DNA of 64,000 bases from Ascidia mentula. Its lineage: Eukaryota > Chordata > Ascidiacea > Phlebobranchia > Ascidiidae. The position numbers and the translations under genes were made by a program. This document shows positions 1 to 10,800 of this stretch, in pieces. The notes under the pieces are model-generated. The model was not told the DNA's origin and made no database searches. It worked only from the letters and a program-made list of their open reading frames with translations. Each line of letters opens with the position of its first letter. The first letter of the stretch is position 1. The stretch lies in contig OX387197.1 in NCBI GenBank assembly GCA_947561715.1, positions 4,097,001-4,161,000 of the forward strand, written 5' to 3'.

Positions 1-2
1 AG

Positions 3-1202
3 AAGGACAACTGCAGTCAGCCCAGAAATTTAAAACAGTTGTATAACAAGATGTACTACGAAAAAGTGAGAAATCGCGGAGGCAAAACTACCTACACTCA
101 CGGCAATAGTTATCCAAACGAGTTGCTTGAAGTTATTAGCATGGCTCAAACTTGTGATTTTGTCCAAAAAGTAATACACGGAAAAAACACACCAACATCT
201 GTTATACTATACAACGAACATCAAATACAGGATCTGAAAAGATTTTGCTGGACAGGACAATCCGTACTATCCTTTGATAAAACCTACAACCTTGGTCGGG
301 TTTTTGTTACAGTTTCAGTATTTGGAAACGAGGCTTTGTTTTGTGTGACAAGTAGAAAAAATCCGATATTTTTGGGTCCAGTATTTCTTCACCACAAATC
401 GGATGTAGCAACCTATTCAGATTTTTTTCAGCACCTTGCAGTAGTCATAAATCTTCCACACAACAATTTGGCTGTCGGAACTGACGATGAACAGGCACTT
501 CACAAAGCTATTTCAATGTCCTTTCCTAACTGTCACCATGTCTTATGCTGCAGGCACTTGAAAGTTAACTTGCTGCATTATCTTGTACAGGCTGGAACAA
601 GAAAATCATTGAGAAATGTAATTATACAACAAGTTTTCGGACTTCTTGGGAGCACTGATGAAATTGAATATAAAACAAAAGAAGCTGTTGTTTTGCAAAT
701 GTGCATTGACAAATGCCCTGATGTAACCTCCTATCTTCAATCACGTTTGTTTCCTCTGATGCACGAGAAGGTGTGGAAAACAAGGCAAAATGTCAAAATC
801 GGATGGTCTAACAACTATGCTGAGTCAATGAACCACATCTTAAAAATAAAAACAGACTGGAAACTGCTAAAATTGCCACAACTAATTTCGACTATTAACA
901 GTCTTGTGAAAAGTCAGTATCTAGACCTTCAGAAAGCCTTCACACAACAGGGTCCTTACTATCTTGCAGAAGAATATAAAAAGTTCCAAGTACCACCGCA
1001 ACAATGGTTTGCTATGTCGAATTCGGAAAAAACTAAGCATCTTGACCGATTCATGAGGGTTAAAATGAAAAACAATCCAAACATGTCAAATAACCAGTTG
1101 CTAACAACTTTTACGCCATCAATGTCTTGCGGAAAAAAGCCAAACCAAGCCAAAAGAAGACGTATGGCGAAAACCACTACCAAGAACGGAAAACAACTTT
1201 AA
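3..1202 (+). CDS. MULE (Mutator-like) transposase, 5'-partial at window edge
   Basis: Probable transposase of a Mutator-like DNA element; such enzymes cut and rejoin DNA at the element ends. The frame is open from the left edge (about codon 3), so the N-terminus lies outside the window; the TTG at 39 is not a convincing start. Seen in the protein: a first acidic motif SFDKTYNLG, a second GTDDEQALHKA followed by a Cys/His-rich stretch HHVLCCRHLK, and a late NNYAESMNHILK. This order is the D-D-E arrangement of the MULE catalytic domain. The C-terminus is Lys/Arg-rich. The frame is intact to the stop at 1200-1202. No terminal inverted repeat could be assigned, because one end is outside the window. 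A host gene domesticated from a MULE cannot be excluded. Confidence 0.75.
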   Translation, partial: KDNCSQPRNLKQLYNKMYYEKVRNRGGKTTYTHGNSYPNELLEVISMAQTCDFVQKVIHGKNTPTSVILYNEHQIQDLKRFCWTGQSVLSFDKTYNLGRVFVTVSVFGNEALFCVTSRKNPIFLGPVFLHHKSDVATYSDFFQHLAVVINLPHNNLAVGTDDEQALHKAISMSFPNCHHVLCCRHLKVNLLHYLVQAGTRKSLRNVIIQQVFGLLGSTDEIEYKTKEAVVLQMCIDKCPDVTSYLQSRLFPLMHEKVWKTRQNVKIGWSNNYAESMNHILKIKTDWKLLKLPQLISTINSLVKSQYLDLQKAFTQQGPYYLAEEYKKFQVPPQQWFAMSNSEKTKHLDRFMRVKMKNNPNMSNNQLLTTFTPSMSCGKKPNQAKRRRMAKTTTKNGKQL

Positions 1203-2196
1203 AACTAAACTAGCAATTTCTTTGTAGAATTTGTTGCTGACGCTAGCAGTTCTGTGTATTTCTTTCATTCTGACATTTCATTCTATTTTACTTATTTTTT
1301 CATTTTCAACAGAGACATGTGTCGGTCCACACACTGAGTTAAAAATGCACATCTAGTTGCAAATAACAATACATATTTTCAGATATAGTGTGATTTCTTT
1401 GTATGGTCATAACAGACAGTTGTATAAATATTTAAATTATTTTCAAAAAAATGTGTTTCACTAAAAAGTCATCGTCCGATTGTTAGGTGTGTAAAACTAA
1501 TGTGTCGAAAAACTTATTCGACTTCGTTTCCCGACTCCGCAAAAAAGAATTAACTTAATGCTGTCGCGGTAAGGACGTCACGAGCATTCATATTTGGCCT
1601 AATACCTGACTGTTGGATTTGAAGGCCTACATGGATTTGAATCTGACTAATTTTGTTTTGCAACATTCCTACTGAAGTATATATTGTGCCCACACAGTAC
1701 TCAATGATTTCCTGGTAGACTATAGGTTTGCATACGTGTGCATTGTTGTAATTTAATACACAACATAAACGGAACGTAACACCGGTGCACACTAACATAG
1801 GTTACAATAGAATGCCCTTGACGGCACAGAGGAACACTTATATAGGGAGGGGGTCACGTGACACTACTACGTTGTACAATCACTCATGCGAAACACACTA
1901 CGATGTGCATCTCCCATTCAGAGAGTCCCAGTCAGTGGCTGTAGGTTTATACTTTTTGAACTTGTCGGTGAGGTGGCCCAAGATGTTGTACCTGATTACA
2001 GACTTCTGCCATATTGTGTGCGTGGCAGTAACGATACCCAACAATATTGTCAATAAAGCGCTTAAAAAGGTATCTTAGCCCTTTCTGAAGGTGGCTGCTT
2101 TCCAAGCTATGAAGTAAACAGTTAATATAAAGCGATGGCGTCTTTTTGGCCAAAAGAGCCGGATTTCCGGGACTAGCGCCGTTGATAAAGAAACAT
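1203..2196. other. intergenic, no gene seen
   Basis: AT-rich DNA between the transposase and the minisatellite. Short open frames on both strands lack recognisable domains or splice context. It may hold the 3' end of the MULE element, but no inverted repeat partner is visible. Confidence 0.5.
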
Positions 2197-3066
2197 ATTA
2201 CAGCAAATAGCTCCACATAGTTGCACATAGTTAAACATAGTTGCACATAGTTCCACATAGTTCCACATAGCTCCACAGAGTTGCACAAAGCTCCACAGAG
2301 TTGCACATAGCGGCACATAGCTCCACATAGCTCCACATAGTTGCACATAGCTTCACATAGCTCCACATAGCTTCACATAGCTCCACATAGTTGCACATAG
2401 CTTCACATAGCTTCACATAGCTCCACATAGTTGCACATAGCTCCACATAGTTGCACATAGCTTCACATAGGGGCACATAGCTCCACATAGTTGCACATAG
2501 CGACACATAGTTGCACATAGCGGCACATAGTTGCACATAGCTTCACATAGGGGCACATAGCTCCACATAGTTGCACATAGCGACACATAGTTGCACATAG
2601 CTCCACATAGTTGCACATAGCTCCACATAGTTGCACATAGCGGCACATAGCTCCACATAGTTGCACATAGCGACACATAGTTGCACATAGCGGCACATAG
2701 CTCCACATAGTTGCACATAGCTTCACATAGCTCCAAATGGTTGCACATAGTTGCACATAGCTTCACATAGCTCCACATAGCTTCACATAGCTCCACATAG
2801 TTGCACATAGCTCCACATAGTTGCACATAGCTCCACATAGTTGCACATAGCTTCACATAGGGGCACATAGCTCCACATAGTTGCACATAGCGACACATAG
2901 TTGCACATAGCGGCACATAGCTCCACATAGTTGCACATAGCGACACATAGTTGCACATAGCTTCACATAGTTGCACATAGCGGCACATAGCTTCACATAG
3001 TTGCACATAGCTTCACATAGTTGCACATAGCTTCACATAGTTGCACATAGCGGCACATAGTTGCAC
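2197..3066. repeat. 10-bp minisatellite, consensus NNNCACATAG
   Basis: About 87 tandem decamers. The last seven bases (CACATAG) are almost invariant. The first three come from a small set: TTG, CTC, CTT, CGG, CGA and GGG. TTG units alternate with the other types over long stretches, giving a higher-order period of about 20 bp. A few units are mutated (CACAGAG and CACAAAG near 2270-2300, CAAATGG near 2737). Because the unit is 10 bp, frames repeat every 30 bp, and the minus strand stays open for long distances without being a gene. The array ends about 110 bp before the SNRNP48 start codon. Confidence 0.97.
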
Positions 3067-3174
3067 GAGCACATTTTAGAAGCACCCCTGCACAACAATC
3101 GTTTGATCTTGTAAAAACTTTTATCGCAAAATTAAGTTAGCAAATCTGGGCATGAAGGACTCATATAAAGCAAC

Positions 3175-5516
3175 ATGGATAATAGTGATTTAAAAAAGTT
3201 TATACAAGATGCAAAGCAAATTGTGAGAAAGTTTGAGAATGCTTTGGGCTGGAGTTGTGAAGAAACTGTAAGCCACAATCAAGATGTGGTTTGCTGTCCA
3301 TTCAATAAAAACCACAGGTTGCCAGAGAAAAAGTATGATAAACTTAGTGTTTTATATTTTAAATTAAGATATTAAATTTTTGCCTTTATTTTGTGTATAT
3401 GATTTATGTAGCCTACAAGTGTCAAGTGTGTGTATTGGTTAGGTGGAAGAAAAAAAATCATTATAGATATCATAAATTTCAGGTTGAAGGAACATGGTGC
3501 AACTTGCAAATGGCGTTCATATGGATATAGCCTTGAAGAAAGTCGGGAAATTGTGGAAGAAGAAAGTGTACCACATCTCTATCCCTGCATTAATATAGGT
3601 TTAGTATTATGCACAGTTTTGTGTCATTTCCATTAGAAAAATTAATGTATTTTTTTCAAACAAGTAATCTCAGATAAACTACTTACATAGGAAAGTGGCA
3701 TTCATTGTCTATTCAAGCAACTCTGTTGCAGATGATGTTATAGCCAAGGTAGCCCCCAACCTTCCTCCATTGAGAACTTATGAGATGTATGTCAGTACTT
3801 TGACTGCTGAAGAGCGCTTGCAAGTCTATGACAAAGTTGTTGAACAGATGAGAATTAAACAAGGTCCCAAAGATGTTTCGTTGCTGAATGACTTGCAGTC
3901 AAAGGGTATGGAGGTCTCCAAATCTAATCAAGGTATTTTTTAGAAAAAGTTATTACAAGCAGTATATGTAATGTATATCGTTACTACAAAAATTTTCTCT
4001 ATTTTAAGTTCAGCTTGTTTTGTTTATTGTCTAGACACCTTTATTGTATTTTTTTGAAAAATGAATTACCCATGTAACCTTTTATGACTCATCAGTGCAG
4101 CTGTTGACTGACGATGGTCTTGTTGAATAATTACCCATACAGAGACAATTCCGTATTGTGATGTTGCGGATAACAGTGTGCTCGGCTGCCTGTAGCTCAC
4201 TGTTCATTATTGGCTCATTGCTTATACTTATTTACCCCTACCCTCACTTTTTATCTTAAAAGCATGTTGGTTACTGAAGTAATTTAGACTCTGGTTTGAA
4301 TTTTCGTTTGAAAAACTTATCCTGTTTAGGTACACTATTAACAGATCTACTCATAATTCTGAGAATAACGAGACTGGTGATGATGGCATAAGCTCTTGCC
4401 GAAACCTTTTAAATAAAATAAACAAGTCAATATTTTCGGCAGTATGGGCCAGTCTCCTTATTCTCACAATTATTCTGTTTCTTATGTGCTTATTAAAAAT
4501 GTCAATCCCTTTTGGCAGATGGAAATGTTCCTTCATCTGAAGTTGAATTGAAAAAGGAACAAAGAGATCACAAGAGAAGAAGACAAACCTACAGAGCCAA
4601 GAATGTCCACATCACAAAACGATCACAAACTGAGGTATGAACTGTAAAATTGCCGAATATATGTTTGTTTATTTAATTTTTTAACATTTCAGATATTCCG
4701 CGATGTACTCCAGGTCCACATGGAGGAGCTAAGGCAGCAATGGAATTTGGAGACGTGAGCAAAATTGTTTTTAAGTTGTTTTTTTGTATTGTTAAAGTTT
4801 TTGATGAGACAAAATGTAAGCTATGCTTTCTGGCAACATTCAATAGGTTTGTAAATTTGCCTGAGCAAATGAATAAATCACTGAGAGTTTTTTTAGTTAT
4901 ACTTGTGGTTATGTAAAATGGTTTAAAAACAATTCAAAAATTTCAATTTAACAAAACTTTGTTTTCCAGAAATGATGAATCTGAAATTGAACAAAATTGT
5001 AAAAATCCAACATCACGTGACCAACCAACTGCACGTGAGGCACATCCCAAAACGGATTCCCGTGATCGTTCGCATAACCGTGAGCGATCATATGAACAAA
5101 GAAGCCGTGAAGTTTCACGTTCTGATCGTAATCCTCGTGATTCTTACAACCGTCACTCTTATCATCATCGTGAACCGTGTGATACGGACAATCGTGATAC
5201 TCACGAACGTGAAACTTATCGCAATGAATCACGGGGTCGTGATACCTTCGACTCCGAAGGTTATCACCGACGATCACATGAGCGTGTTAGTCGTGATACA
5301 CACTACCGTCAAACCGATCACCGTCGACTGCATCATCACAGCTCACACCGTGACGGTGAAAGCTTTAAACAATCACGGGAACGGGAAAGGCCACGTGACG
5401 TCAAGAATGATGACGTCGCCGAATTACGCGATGGTGGCAAAGACAAGAAGAAGAAAAAGCGCAAACACAAAGATTCAAAAAAACATTCGAAAAAACTTAA
5501 AAGTGAAAATTCCTGA
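3175..5516 (+). CDS. SNRNP48: U11/U12 snRNP 48 kDa protein (U11-48K), six exons
   Basis: Minor-spliceosome protein. In known homologues it sits in the U11/U12 di-snRNP and contacts the 5' splice site of U12-type introns. Inferred coding exons: 3175-3332, 3483-3598, 3732-3932, 4519-4634, 4693-4754 and 4970-5516; every phase agrees, giving about 400 residues. Joining exons 1 and 2 creates a CHHC zinc finger (CPFNKNH, then EH and a final C) with the spacing of human U11-48K. Exons 4-5 encode DHKRRRQTYRAKNVHITKRS and IFRDVLQVHMEEL, the best conserved block of the family. The last exon is a long tail rich in Arg, Asp, Glu, Ser and His (many HRD- and SRD-like repeats) ending in a Lys-rich stretch. 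It is larger than the human tail, as the human protein is about 340 residues. ATG 3175 is the first in frame. Confidence 0.93.
4355..4472. mobile_element. MITE-like palindromic element in SNRNP48 intron 3
   Basis: Terminal inverted repeats pair 4355-4377 (TTCTGAGAATAACGAGACTGG core) with 4449-4471. A further inner stem pairs TTGCCGAAA with TTTTCGGCA. The same terminal sequence bounds an element at 29286-29462, so this is a repeated family. No coding capacity. Confidence 0.7.
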
Positions 5517-5653
5517 ATCGAGAAATTTTGTTTTGATTTAACACGTTGCCGTTTTGTTCGTTTTTACCTTCCATACAATCACGAGGTAATTCCATTTATT
5601 TTTTTCTTTTGCCAACAGTTTTAAGGCTTTTTATTTTCCAAAATATTCTGCAG

Positions 5654-5659
5654 AATAAA
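5654..5659 (+). terminator. poly(A) signal for SNRNP48
   Basis: AATAAA hexamer about 140 bp after the SNRNP48 stop codon, in T-rich surroundings. Position and strand fit a 3' end signal. Confidence 0.5.
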
Positions 5660-6850
5660 GTTAGCCTGTTTTTTTTGCTGGTAAACTACACAAAGATGGC
5701 TAACACACGTGTGGTTGCAGTAAAAGTAAAATACAATTTCGAAAAGACTTGCGCACCTTTCCTTCAGTTTTGACTTCGTCGAATGAAATGTTAATATAAC
5801 TTTTACCACACGGCTAAACGCAGAGTTATTTTTTTGCCACATTCTTGGCATTTTCGTAGTCCAACGTGTTTGGTGCAAGCCTACACGTATCGTGGAGAGT
5901 TCGTAAAACAACATTGCAAGCTCATACATTTGTTGAAGAGGCTTTGGCAAACAAAACGAAAAGTCGAAATTCATGTCGTTCGTCTTTAACGCAGCAAAAC
6001 AAACGGTAGAAACAAATGTTAGAAGAAAGCTTATAGGTAGGCTAAACAATATCCACTACCCTTGGCGAAATATAAAAACTATACAGGCCAAGTTACGAGT
6101 CGAGCTTTAATTGCTTGCTTGATTGATGGCGTGCAGAAAAAATTCAAATAAATGGTTAAGCTTGTGGGCTACAACCTACATTGTGTCAGACTGTTTGCAA
6201 TGTGACGAGAGAAACATTATGGTTCGACTTTGGTTTCGCCACTGTGTTTGTTTTATTTTCCCAGTAGCCAACTGCCCCATCAATACGCTATGGCCACTTC
6301 CCAATACCAACAACCTACAAACTCGCTTAAAATGGCCGATTTGTATCAAAACGATGGAGGATCGTCCTCGGTGCAACTAAACGAGGAAGTTTAATTCCCT
6401 GTCCAAGTAGCACAACACACAAACGGAGCACCTCGTTTTATTGTACCCCTTAATGATAAAACTAACATAGAATGTGTTCAGCGATGTGTTTTCGCCATTT
6501 GCAGCAATGAAAAGTTTTTCCATTACGCGTAATTTTTACCCCGAGATTTTTGTCAGAGCGAGGCATAAATCACGTGATGTGCACGTGACCACACGTACAC
6601 CCAGGCCCCAGGGGCGAATCGAAAAAAATTCTGGGAGGCGGTATATATGCGGTTACAATCCATGACTGGTCACTGCGACGCATTCCATGGCGATTTTGGT
6701 CGATAGCATGCGCCATATAACCTATGCATGTGCCAAATAAAAAGCACGTTAGTGGCAAACGAAGTTGCAACTTTTTTCTCTGTGAAAAATGAATCTGGCG
6801 TTCTTCTGTGGAAAAAACAACATATACACCTTTAGTTGAAAAAAGATTGT

Positions 6851-6893
6851 GATTTCTGACGTTTTGCCTGTACGTACAGGCTTCTTCAGAGAA
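6851..6893 (+). repeat. Penelope-like terminal signature relic
   Basis: GACGTTTTGCCTG followed by CAGGCTTCTTCAGAG, with a perfect 16-bp palindrome GCCTGTACGTACAGGC at 6866-6881. The pattern (GACGTTT.G, short palindrome, CTTC.TCAG) recurs at 18610-18648 and resembles end sequences commonly seen in Penelope-like and related retroelements. Family assignment is from memory and uncertain. Confidence 0.4.
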
Positions 6894-7899
6894 TAAAACA
6901 AACGAATAGGGCTAACCCACGGGCAAAGAAATCAGTCACGGGTCAAACGACATTCTCTGTGTTATAACAAATTCTGTTCACAGGAAGATCGTTCCCTAAT
7001 GGATCCCCCCTTATATTCACTACTTTGATATTTTAGTTAATATCGAAAACGTTGCAATTAAGCAACTTCTGGTTGATTTCCAGCGTCGTGGCTCCATGAT
7101 AACCATTTTTTATTGAACAAAACCCGAACGGTTTGATTTGGTCATATTTGCCTGTTTTTCTGCCACTCATTCAGCCGTTTTTTTACATTTTTGATCAAGC
7201 AACCCCGTCACAAAACAAATCTAACATCTGTCCTTCAGTGACTCCTGGCTTTAGGAAACCCCGCTGCGCTTGGCACGCGCCAAGTAAGAATAGTACATTC
7301 GCATTTACGTAGTTCGTTGCCTTTTTTGTTATCTAGCCCTCTTGGATGCCCGAGTGAGCGCCAAACACCTTTTTATGTTACATGCCTCATGGGCAAGCTA
7401 AAGTGTCTTGACTCGAAGGTATCCCGTGGATCGTTTAGAATGAAAAGCCGTAAATTGTGCTTTAAATCCCTATGACATATGCACATCTTTTATTGTTGAA
7501 AGGAAGGAAGCTTACCCGTCTATCAGTATCAATAGAACCGATTTATGCGAGTACGGAAGTGTCCCTTCGGATCAACGAAAGCTTAAAAAACGGCGATGAA
7601 TTTTTTATATCTGAGTAATATCACAAACAAGATGCTTGGTTTCGCGGAGTGATGCGGTGTCAGGGCACAGCCTTGCGTGCAAATGAACTCTTCAGAGCCG
7701 TTATATGCTACAAACTTTGTTTTATTAGGCGTGTCGTTCTCCTTCATAGGGCCTTGGTACACAAAGGTGCCCGGTTGCTTGCTTTTGTAAATATAGAAAA
7801 AGATTTAAAAGCATGCAATCATATATGTAGGCTACATTGACTATACGATGACAGAAAAAATAAATTTTTAAGGAGGAATACAGCAACATTTTGGCAACC

Positions 7900-10800
7900 A
7901 TGACCTCAAGTTCCCAACTAAGGGTAAGTTGTAGTTTGCTGTACGTCAAATTAAATACATGTTTTGTTTTCTAAACTTTGTTTATGAGGAAAATGTTGTC
8001 CTTACATATCCAATGTTGTTGTGATTTTAGTAAAAAAAGTTTTGAACAACAGTGTATTTTGTTTTTTTGCAAACCAACATGTTAGTTTCACAGGCTTCGC
8101 AGCCAATTTTTTTCTAAGGTTGTTTGTTACTTATGTTATTGGTGCCTGAATCGACAACCACTGTGGTTTTATCAGTGTCCTTGACATTGTGTGTGTATTA
8201 TGTTTATTGTTCATATGCGAAGTTACTTAGCAAAATAAAAGTGATTTGACACATACATTTTTGGTCTTCTTGTACCTAGCCGATATGGCCCACAACGTGG
8301 TACATTGACATTTACGTATGTTACAAACTTTGGTCTGTCCCTGAAAACTTGTGTTTTGTGTGTTAAAGTCCCTTGTGGTTGTGCTGTGTGGCCTCACCCT
8401 GGTGTCTCTTGTCATCAACATGAATGTTGCCTTTAATGTGAGAGAGGCTGTTCGACCTTCAAAGATTTCGGTGATGTTACGTGAGGAAATAGGATTGGCT
8501 GTGGAAAACATGATGAAAACCAAACAGATTGAAGAAAAGGTACAAAAAATGCCTAGTAAATAAGTGCTTTTCAGTCATATGTGTTTAAAATATGTTTGGA
8601 ACTGCTGTATGAATATCTGCATTGTAAGAAGTTGTACTTCCATTCACATACGCGCATTAACTTAAAATACTACATGAACATTTACAATATTGCTATACCA
8701 ATGCATGCATTTCCAATTGTCAGCTAAATTGATTCATATTCATTTGTTCAGGTGATAACAAAGGAAACCCATAGTTCACTTCCTCAGGGAGACATGTCTG
8801 ATAAATTTTCTGATACAACAGACTCTGGGTCAAATCCATCTTATAATGACAGTTTAAATGAAGCCCCTTTCCTTTTCCATGTAAGTAAACATGTATATAC
8901 ATAATTTGTATAATTAATTCAATGTAAATGTTCATGTTAAAAACATGACAGAACAATATGTTTACAATTAGGACCGGGCATTTAGATATTGTTTGACAAC
9001 ACAGTTTGCTTTTCTTTCTTTAGAAAAACTTCACACCAAGTTTTGTTCTTGGAAAAGGTCGAACTAAGCCTGTCTCTGTTGTTATTGGTATTCCATCGGT
9101 AAAAAGACCTGATGTTGCCTATTTGGAAAACACGCTGCAAAGCCTGTTTAATAACATGTATCCTGCCAACGAGGACAGCGTGTCGGTTGTTGTTTTTCTG
9201 GCAGAGACTGACACAGAGTACACCAAACAAGAAATACAGTAAGGTTGAGTACTCAAAGATAGTAATGGAATAGAAACAGGAACGTTGCAATAATGTTCTT
9301 CTCAAGTTTTTATGCACAAAACTATGCTCTGATCTCAAAAGTTAAATGGACATATGTGATGGAGTTTGTGGTATGATTATTGATTATTAAGGTGGTACTT
9401 GCGGCCTACACATTAAATTTCCAGTTGCCCACACTCCTACACCAAGTTACACATATTTTAGTTTACAACGAATCCCACTTTACATTTACAATACATACAT
9501 ACCACTTCGTTCATGTTTAATCATTCTTTATCATCCAACTTGTATATATAAACTATGATCAATTTTTTGTTGTTTAAACAAGGAAACTAGTGTCTTCTGT
9601 ACAATGAATAAATAACATGTGTTTTTCCATGTAATGTTAATGCAAATATAACTTATTTTTAATTGGCTTGAATAGAATATAGAAATGCATAAATGTTAAA
9701 GAACTTGTTGTATTTAGACTGGTATATACTTATACTTTAAAGATCAAACAAATTTGGTTGTTTAGATATCCCACATAATGAAATAGCATTAAGGCAAAAA
9801 GCATATTTACTTGCTGTGCTTGGCCCCTGTATTTAAATTTTATGAATTATTTATACGTTGCGCTTAAATCGAAACCAAAAATTTTTGTTGTGTTAGACAA
9901 AGGACTTTAATGACCAATAAATCCTTTAATAGTGTTTGCATAGCATTTGAAGTACCTTCATCTACTGTATGTCTGTCAACACTAGCTTTAAAGTACACAA
10001 TACCATGTAAAAGGAAACAGCCTGTCAAATTGGAAGTCGTTGGTAGTGGTTCCAAAAATAGTTATTGTCTAGGTAAACATTTAATCTCACATAATATACT
10101 ACTTTTGAATCCCAAACATATTGTTTTTTTTCATTGCGAATTGCTACCATTGTAGTTCTTTTTGTGTAAAGATGTCATGTCAAAGCCATGCTGTAGACTG
10201 TAAAGCAAAATTCTGTGCTTGTTTAAGAAAAATGCTGAATAAGATTCACAAACCACCTCGACATGTTTGCACAATATTTGAAAGTGCAGAAGCACAATTT
10301 TAAGTGTAGTCTAATTCACAAATTCTGTATTGCTCAAGAGAAAGTTGTTGTGACATGCTTGCTATTAGACAAAAGAGTATACACACTATAAAAAGATGAC
10401 AGGTGCATGTTTCGATGTTTGTGTTGCATTATCGACAATTGAATTTTCAAATTTTACTTTTTAGAAAACTCTTTGACCTTTTTCCATATGAGATAAACAG
10501 TGGTCTTCTTCAAGTTATTACCCCTCCTGTCGGTTTCTATCCCGCATTCAATGTGCTTCCTCGTACTCTTGGTGACCCTCCTGATAGATTTAAGTGGCGA
10601 TCTAAAGAAGTTGTCGATGCTGCATATTTAATGTTCGTGTGCCGTCATAAGGCAAAACACTATCTCATGTTGGAAGATGATGTTTCTGCTCTGCGTGGGT
10701 ACGGTTGGTCGTAATTATTTATTACATTTGCCATAACAAAGATAAAAACAAATATTTGCTAAATACAACTTTGTGGGAAGTTGATATAGCTGTGACATTG

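Larger units (their letters stand above)
5517..7899. other. intergenic, SNRNP48 3' end to MGAT4 start
   Basis: 2.4 kb without a gene I can support. It holds the SNRNP48 3' end, a Penelope-like signature (6851-6893) and presumably the MGAT4 promoter and 5' untranslated region. Open frames here are short and have no domain or splice support. Confidence 0.5.

Noticed and set aside
1947..3006. Long minus-strand open frames with a repeated AMCNYVELC-type peptide
   Set aside because: They arise from the 10-bp minisatellite, whose 30-bp coding period happens to lack stops. There is no start context, splice support or flanking coding sequence.
2197..3066. CRISPR-like array of short repeats
   Set aside because: Units are 10 bp with no spacers, and the surrounding genes are eukaryotic. 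It is a minisatellite.
4972..5541. Second open frame overlapping the SNRNP48 last exon
   Set aside because: The SNRNP48 frame is fixed by splice phase and homology; the overlapping frame is a by-product of repetitive codons.
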